A stretch of 64,000 nucleotides of DNA. It comes from Wenzhouxiangella sp. AB-CW3 (GTDB taxonomy: Bacteria; Pseudomonadota; Gammaproteobacteria; Xanthomonadales; Wenzhouxiangellaceae). Positions within the stretch are counted from its first letter, which is position 1; every line of letters begins with the position of its first letter. Under the pieces are notes generated by a model, which was not told the DNA's origin, did no database searches, and saw only the letters and a program-made list of their open reading frames with translations. Of this stretch, positions 58,236 through 64,000 are shown piece after piece. A program made the translations under genes and the position numbers. Location: contig NZ_CP061368.1 of assembly GCF_014725735.1 (NCBI RefSeq), positions 3,177,225 to 3,241,224 on the forward strand, written 5' to 3'.

Positions 58236-59552
58236 TCAGAACGCGTAGATGGTGGCGAACTGCAGCCGGTTCATGTTGCCCTTGAGGCCCGCTTCGATTT
58301 CGCGACGGGCATGCTGGTATTCCAGCCCGAAGCGAAGCTGCGGGGTGGCCTGGTAGATCAGGTTGGCATGGGCGCTTTCGGCGCTTTTCGTCACGTTCAT
58401 CCCGGTCAGATCGGTGTCGTTGTCGGCACGGAAGGCCGACAGGGTGAAGTTTGAACGCCAGCGATCATTCCACAGGTGACGGTAGGACAGGAAGCCGCCA
58501 TAGGCATCGATGGTGTCGAGTCGACCATCGGCGTCGAGCACGGCTTCGTTGGCCGTGTTGAGCCCCAGGTAACGACCGATGCCCGGTCCGCCCGAGACCA
58601 TCCAGCGGATGTCGTTCTGGCCGACATCGAAGCGTCCTGACAGACTCAGCGCGAAAGAGGTCTCACGATCGGGGCCATTGACCCCGTCAATGCCCAGTTG
58701 CCGCCCGAGCGCGGCCACCGAGAACTGGCCCCAGTCGGCATCGTGGTTGTAGCGGGCCACGAGATCCGGAATCGACGCGGTATCGGTGACGATGCGCGCC
58801 CCGCCACCAAAGGGAGTGACCGTGGTTTCGGGGTTTTCCAGTGCAAACTGCCAGGGACCGTTGGTATAGCGAAGCTGGGCCTGGCGCACGAAAATGGTGC
58901 CCTCGGCGGGACCGATGAAGTCAACGTTCTCCGGCAGGGCGCCGACGTTGAAGAACGTGGTCCAGGTCTGCCCGGCCAGCAGATCGTTCCAGCGCACGAA
59001 GGCATGCCGGATGTTGGGGCTGGTTGTATTGGTCAGACGCTCGTCGCCCCCCGTACCCGCCGAGAAGTCGAACTCAAGATAGGCCTGCAGGTCGTCTTCG
59101 AGCCGTTGCACGTCAAAGATGAATCGCGTCTCGCGGATATGGGTATCGAAGTCTGTCGCCGAGGTCTGGCCACCCACCGGAATGGCGGCCGGCACGTGGA
59201 AGTCACGCAGGATGGAGTTGGGCGGCACAGAGCCCGCGCTGTAGCGGCTGTACATCATGTCGTGCTTGATGAAGCCGGTGAAGTTGAACTCGGTGCCTGA
59301 TGGTGTTTTTTCGGCATCACGTTCCTCGAGTGCTGCCAGCTCCTGGCGCAACTGCTCCATTTCACCGCGAACAGCCTCGTCTTCGGCATGCGCCTCACCG
59401 CGCTCATCAAGTAATCGCTGCACCATGCGCTCGAGCGATTCGATGCGCTCTTCCAGCGCACGCTCGCGCTCGCCAGGCGATGCATCGCCGAAAACCGGTA
59501 CCGAGGCAAGCAATACCACCAGCGCCAGGATGCCAAGGTGTCGTGTAGCCAT
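58236..59552 (-). CDS. DcaP-like outer-membrane porin
   Basis: 438 residues. A signal peptide (about 1-23, MATRHLGILALVVLLASVPVFG) precedes a short coiled coil (about 27-75, RALEERIESLERMVQRLLDERGE) and a beta-barrel domain with alternating strands that ends in aromatic AF at the C-terminus. The coiled coil plus barrel with FTGFIKHDMMYSRYSAG matches the DcaP trimeric porin family, whose members take up dicarboxylates and similar anions. The start at 59552 has GGGAG 7 nt upstream. It is divergent from acs, so it could serve organic-acid uptake; that link is inference. Confidence 0.85.
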   Translation of the reverse strand: MATRHLGILALVVLLASVPVFGDASPGERERALEERIESLERMVQRLLDERGEAHAEDEAVRGEMEQLRQELAALEERDAEKTPSGTEFNFTGFIKHDMMYSRYSAGSVPPNSILRDFHVPAAIPVGGQTSATDFDTHIRETRFIFDVQRLEDDLQAYLEFDFSAGTGGDERLTNTTSPNIRHAFVRWNDLLAGQTWTTFFNVGALPENVDFIGPAEGTIFVRQAQLRYTNGPWQFALENPETTVTPFGGGARIVTDTASIPDLVARYNHDADWGQFSVAALGRQLGIDGVNGPDRETSFALSLSGRFDVGQNDIRWMVSGGPGIGRYLGLNTANEAVLDADGRLDTIDAYGGFLSYRHLWNDRWRSNFTLSAFRADNDTDLTGMNVTKSAESAHANLIYQATPQLRFGLEYQHARREIEAGLKGNMNRLQFATIYAF

Positions 59553-59784
59553 AGGTTTCTCCCGTTCTGTTCCCGAGTGCGGACTGTCTTGCGCCCGACT
59601 ATGCGGGGTTTCACGGGCATCGACCATTGGCGATTGGTCTATTAGACGAAGGTCGGAGTAGTGCGGGGAGCGGGGGTGGTTTCTGGCGAAAGCCCGGGCG
59701 ATCGGCCAACTCGATGCGGATGGCTTGGAGAAGGTTGAAAGGCAGCAATGTCGTGGCGATTCGAAACCTTCTTCCACCTTTTCA

Positions 59785-59995
59785 GGCCGGGTGGTATGGG
59801 TCGCGGTGGAACAGAGGCGGTCCGGACGCCGGCAACCGGTCAGCCGTGCCATCCGCAACGATTGCGCCTGTCGAGGTCAGCGCATCTCGCCAACACTCCA
59901 GCCTGATTTCAGTGGCACCAGAACGCCTCCGACACCCGAGCAGCCAACACCGCCGAAGACCGCCGGCGGCCCACCGCGACCCATACCACCCGGCC
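59785..59995. repeat. 25-bp perfect inverted repeat in the porin-acs divergent region
   Basis: The arms at 59785-59809 and 59971-59995 (starting GGCCGGGTGGTATGGG and ending in its complement) are identical over 25 bp in inverted orientation, separated by 161 bp. No transposase-like frame or target-site duplication is seen. The surrounding stretch 59553-60102 holds no supported gene. A smaller inverted pair (AGAAGGTT with AACCTTCT) lies just before the left arm, near 59730-59772. Confidence 0.9.
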
Positions 59996-60102
59996 CGCCC
60001 CCCCACACCCCGTGTAGACCAATGTCGCATTGGGTCCGACACCCCATGCCTGCTAAGATCAGAATTCTGAAAACCAAAGGTTTGATAGTGAGCGTAAGGA
60101 TT

Positions 60103-62046
<1,944 letters not shown>

Positions 62047-62049
<3 letters not shown>

Positions 62050-62151
62050 GAGGTGGTAAAGGGTAAAAGGAAAAAGGTGAAAGGTGGAAGGAAAGACGAC
62101 TTTCCGGGGCTTCCTTTTTACCTTTTACCTTTCACCTTTTACCTATAACCT
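62047..62151. repeat. Heptamer-type purine run with inverted partner (acs-regulator spacer)
   Basis: A purine run with 7-bp period (AAAGGGT, AAAAGGA, AAAAGGT, GAAAGGT) at 62047-62096 faces a pyrimidine run (TTTTACC, TTTTACC, TTTCACC, TTTTACC) at 62112-62151. The arms can form an imperfect stem of about 35 bp immediately after the acs stop and before the regulator ATG at 62160. The unit resembles that in the rlmH-maf spacer. Confidence 0.9.
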
Positions 62152-62159
62152 GTCATCCC

Positions 62160-62822
62160 ATGACAACCGTCATCGTCGCCGACGATCATCCGCTGTTTCG
62201 CGAAGCGCTGGGGCTGGCGTTGCAGAAGGCGCTGGGCGGGGTCGATATCGTCGAGGCCGGCAACATGGCCGAGCTCGAACAGGTATCGCGCGAACACGAA
62301 CAGGCCGACCTGGTTCTGCTCGACCTGCACATGCCCGGCGTGCAGGGCTTTTCGGCGCTGATCTACCTGCGCGCGCACCACCCCGAACTGCCGGTGTGCA
62401 TCATCTCGGCCAACGACAGCACGGTGGTCATGCAGCGCGCGATGGACCACGGCGCCGCCGCCTTCATCCACAAGTCCGCGTCCGTGGATGAAATCCGCGA
62501 GGCCCTGCAAAGCGTACTGGCCGGCGACATCTGCTACCCGCCGGAACTGGATACCAGCGCCACCGGCACCCCCAGCGAGGAACTCGATATCGCCGGACAT
62601 ATCGGTGAGCTGACACCACAACAGTTCCGGGTGCTGATGATGGTCGCCGAAGGGCTGCTCAACAAGCAGATCGCCTTCGAGCTCGATATATCCGAGGCCA
62701 CCGTCAAGGCACACATGACTGCCATCTTCCGCAAGCTGGGAGTAAGCAATCGCACGCATGCCGTGTTGCTGACTCAGCGGCTTTCGGTGGAAGCTCCCAA
62801 CTCTTCCGACGCTCGGCCCTGA
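62160..62822 (+). CDS. LuxR/NarL-type response regulator, CrbR/ErdR-like
   Basis: 220 residues. The receiver domain has D9-D8 acidic residues, the phospho-acceptor D55 (LLDLHMPG) and K105 (IHKSAS). The C-terminal GerE/LuxR helix-turn-helix (about 145-205) has LTPQQFRVLMMVAEGLLNKQIAFELDISEATVKAHMTAIFRKLGVSNRTHAV. Position directly downstream of acs suggests the CrbR/ErdR group, which activates acs and acetate use in Vibrio and Pseudomonas; this assignment rests on context. The sensor kinase is not in the window. Confidence 0.88.
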   Translation: MTTVIVADDHPLFREALGLALQKALGGVDIVEAGNMAELEQVSREHEQADLVLLDLHMPGVQGFSALIYLRAHHPELPVCIISANDSTVVMQRAMDHGAAAFIHKSASVDEIREALQSVLAGDICYPPELDTSATGTPSEELDIAGHIGELTPQQFRVLMMVAEGLLNKQIAFELDISEATVKAHMTAIFRKLGVSNRTHAVLLTQRLSVEAPNSSDARP

Positions 62823-62890
62823 CATTTGCACCTGCATAAGTTGTCCTGATTGCGCATGTTTGTCAGCCATGGCCCTGATTTGAATTACGC

Positions 62891-63101
62891 AACCGCAGAT
62901 GAACGCGGATTAACGCAGATTCATGGACCTACATCAGCAATAGCAGCTGTACTCGCCCCCAACCCAAGAGCGTCGCATTCATATGTCTCAGCTCCTGGAC
63001 GCATGAAAGCCTAAGCCGTATAAGAATCGCTGACCCCAGCTCCTATCCATGATCCATGGGACAGATCAACAATCTGCGTTTATCGGCGTTCATCTGCGGT
63101 T
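62891..63101. repeat. Paired inverted decamer-repeat element D
   Basis: The left arm (62891-62920) and right arm (63072-63101) match 28 of 30 in inverted orientation and use the same GCRGATNAAC decamer as the three nuo elements. The interior of 151 bp is the longest of the four and unrelated to them. It lies in the 432-bp gap (62823-63254) between the regulator and the DUF3817 gene; no coding sequence is supported in that gap. Confidence 0.92.
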
Positions 63102-63254
63102 CCCAAAGAATCCGACCGAAGGATGGCTGCACCATCTGCGCAATCAGGCAAGTTGCTGCCTCATTCAGTTGTTAGCAAGCCGCTTTCCGGCAGCAGCCCG
63201 GGTCCGGGCTGTGATAGTCTCCGCAAGCTCTCTCACCGCCCAAGCCATTTGCCA

Positions 63255-63551
63255 ATGACCTGGTTTCGCCTGATCAGCATCGCCGAAGGCATTTCCCTGA
63301 TCACCCTGCTGTTCGTGGCCATGCCGCTGCGCACGCTGGCCGACATGCCCATGGCCGTTACCTGGGTGGGCTGGATCCACGGCATTCTGTTCCTGAACTA
63401 TGCTGCCGCCAGCCTGATCGCCAGCCACCTGCGCGGCTGGTCGATACCGAAGTGGCTGCTGGTACTGGGAATGGGCGTGGTGCCATTCGGTTTCATCTAT
63501 GTAGATCGCATGGTTCGCCGCGAAACCTCTTCGAAGGAGATGGCGCACTAA
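63255..63551 (+). CDS. DUF3817 family small membrane protein
   Basis: 98 residues with three membrane helices. The N-terminal signature FRLISIAEGISLITLLFVAMPLRTLADMPMAVTWVGWIHGILFLNY fits DUF3817 proteins; the C-terminal tail is charged. Function unknown. The ATG at 63255 is chosen over longer upstream reading because the family begins with the FRxxxxxEG helix. No strong ribosome-binding site is seen; a TGTGATAGT extended -10-like box lies near 63209-63217. Confidence 0.8.
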   Translation: MTWFRLISIAEGISLITLLFVAMPLRTLADMPMAVTWVGWIHGILFLNYAAASLIASHLRGWSIPKWLLVLGMGVVPFGFIYVDRMVRRETSSKEMAH

Positions 63552-63640
63552 CGCCGACGCTCCCACTCCTACGACCAAAGTCGGCCCTACCAATGTCGTA
63601 TGGGCACCCGGTCAGGTGATCGCTAGACTCGGATGAAAAG

Positions 63641-63665
63641 CTCCCCGTGGACTTTCCACGGGGAG
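63641..63665. promoter_or_regulatory. Perfect 11-bp hairpin before the DUF4212 gene
   Basis: CTCCCCGTGGA and its complement enclose a 3-nt loop. On the plus strand it is not followed by T residues; on the minus strand it is followed by CTTTTC. It lies 35 nt before the DUF4212 ATG, so it is either a terminator of upstream transcripts or a 5'-leader structure. Confidence 0.45.
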
Positions 63666-63699
63666 GCTCGACACCCGAACATACAGGGAGCGATACGCC

Positions 63700-63969
63700 A
63701 TGTCCGACGATAGATCCGCAGCCGCCTACTGGAAGGCGAACATCCGTGTCATATCCATCTGCCTGGTGATCTGGGCGCTGGTCTCGATCGGTTTCGGCAT
63801 CGTGCTCAGGCCCTTGCTGGCCATGCTGCCGATCACCATCGGCGGCACCGACCTGGGCTTCTGGTTTGCCCAGCAGGGTTCGATCCTGACCTTCATCGCC
63901 CTGATTTTCTACTACACCTGGTACATGAACCGGCTCGATCGCGAGTTCGGCGTGGACGAGCAGGAATAA
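63700..63969 (+). CDS. DUF4212 small subunit of a sodium:solute symporter
   Basis: 89 residues with two membrane helices (about 18-38 and 58-78). The pattern AYWKANIRVISICLVIWALVSIGFGIVL ... LGFWFAQQGSILTFIALIFYYTWYMNRLDREFGV is that of DUF4212, the small protein encoded just before acetate/actP-like sodium:solute symporters. GGGAG lies about 10 nt before its ATG. The next ATG is 12 nt after its stop. Confidence 0.88.
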   Translation: MSDDRSAAAYWKANIRVISICLVIWALVSIGFGIVLRPLLAMLPITIGGTDLGFWFAQQGSILTFIALIFYYTWYMNRLDREFGVDEQE

Positions 63970-63981
63970 GGGAGAGACACC

Positions 63982-64000
63982 ATGGACCAGTTCACACTCA
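63982..64000 (+). CDS. Start of a probable sodium:solute symporter (cut by window edge)
   Basis: Only six codons are visible (MDQFTL). The ATG has GGGAGAG 5 nt upstream. Identity as an ActP-like symporter is inferred solely from its position right after DUF4212, its usual partner, and from the acs-regulator context; the sequence itself is too short to judge. Confidence 0.5.

Overview
The window reads as chromosomal DNA of a high-GC gammaproteobacterium. Gene orders leuS-lptE-holA-nadD-rsfS-rlmH, maf-rng-yhdP-tldD-pmbA and tpiA-secG-tRNA-Leu-nuoA..N are typical of that class. The many intergenic short tandem repeats and the AddAB-like repair pair point towards the Xanthomonadales/Wenzhouxiangella side, but that placement is inference. 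Almost everything is core metabolism and envelope biology; I see no prophage, transposase, CRISPR array or defence island.

Layout. 1-3450 (minus): ilvD-ilvC-acetolactate synthase (cut by the window edge), preceded by an unlisted ilv leader peptide and a textbook attenuator. 3534-9462 (plus): a two-gene helicase/nuclease recombination-repair pair. 9587-12563: small membrane proteins and an unrecognised propeller-like membrane protein. 12567-14630: heptamer repeats and then an 11-copy, 173-bp tandem array that abuts the end of the nuo operon. 14635-31190 (minus): nuoA-N (complex I, with separate nuoC and nuoD), tRNA-Leu(GAG), secG, tpiA. 31452-32830: YceI and DUF2845 secreted proteins. 32837-48105 (minus): pmbA, tldD, yhdP, rng, maf, rlmH, rsfS, nadD, holA, lptE, leuS and an acidic lipoprotein. 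48190-50409 (minus): an M17 aminopeptidase and Hsp20, separated by a purine-only repeat. 50607-54430 (plus): L,D-transpeptidase plus M15 peptidase (LdtD/MepK-like pair) and a response regulator with a degenerate GGDEF domain. 54467-58039 (minus): an MlaE-MlaF-MlaD-PqiC-like lipid transport operon. 58236-59552 (minus): a DcaP-like porin. 60103-64000 (plus): acs, a LuxR-type regulator, DUF3817, DUF4212 and the start of a probable symporter, which looks like an acetate-use module.

The most unusual signal is intergenic. (1) The 173-bp array is built from a 123-bp palindromic element plus a 50-bp linker, and its copies carry a 5+5 higher-order duplication. (2) Paired inverted arms made of a decamer repeat occur at four loci, three of them between nuo genes. 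Their inner sequences are unrelated. (3) Several different heptamer repeats appear at other gene junctions, three of them as inverted pairs. (4) A 7-T run separates a clear signal peptide from the L,D-transpeptidase reading frame.

Start sites were chosen by Shine-Dalgarno match, family N-termini and overlap with the upstream gene. Many differ from the longest open frame. Family assignments are from recognition of motifs, not from database searches.
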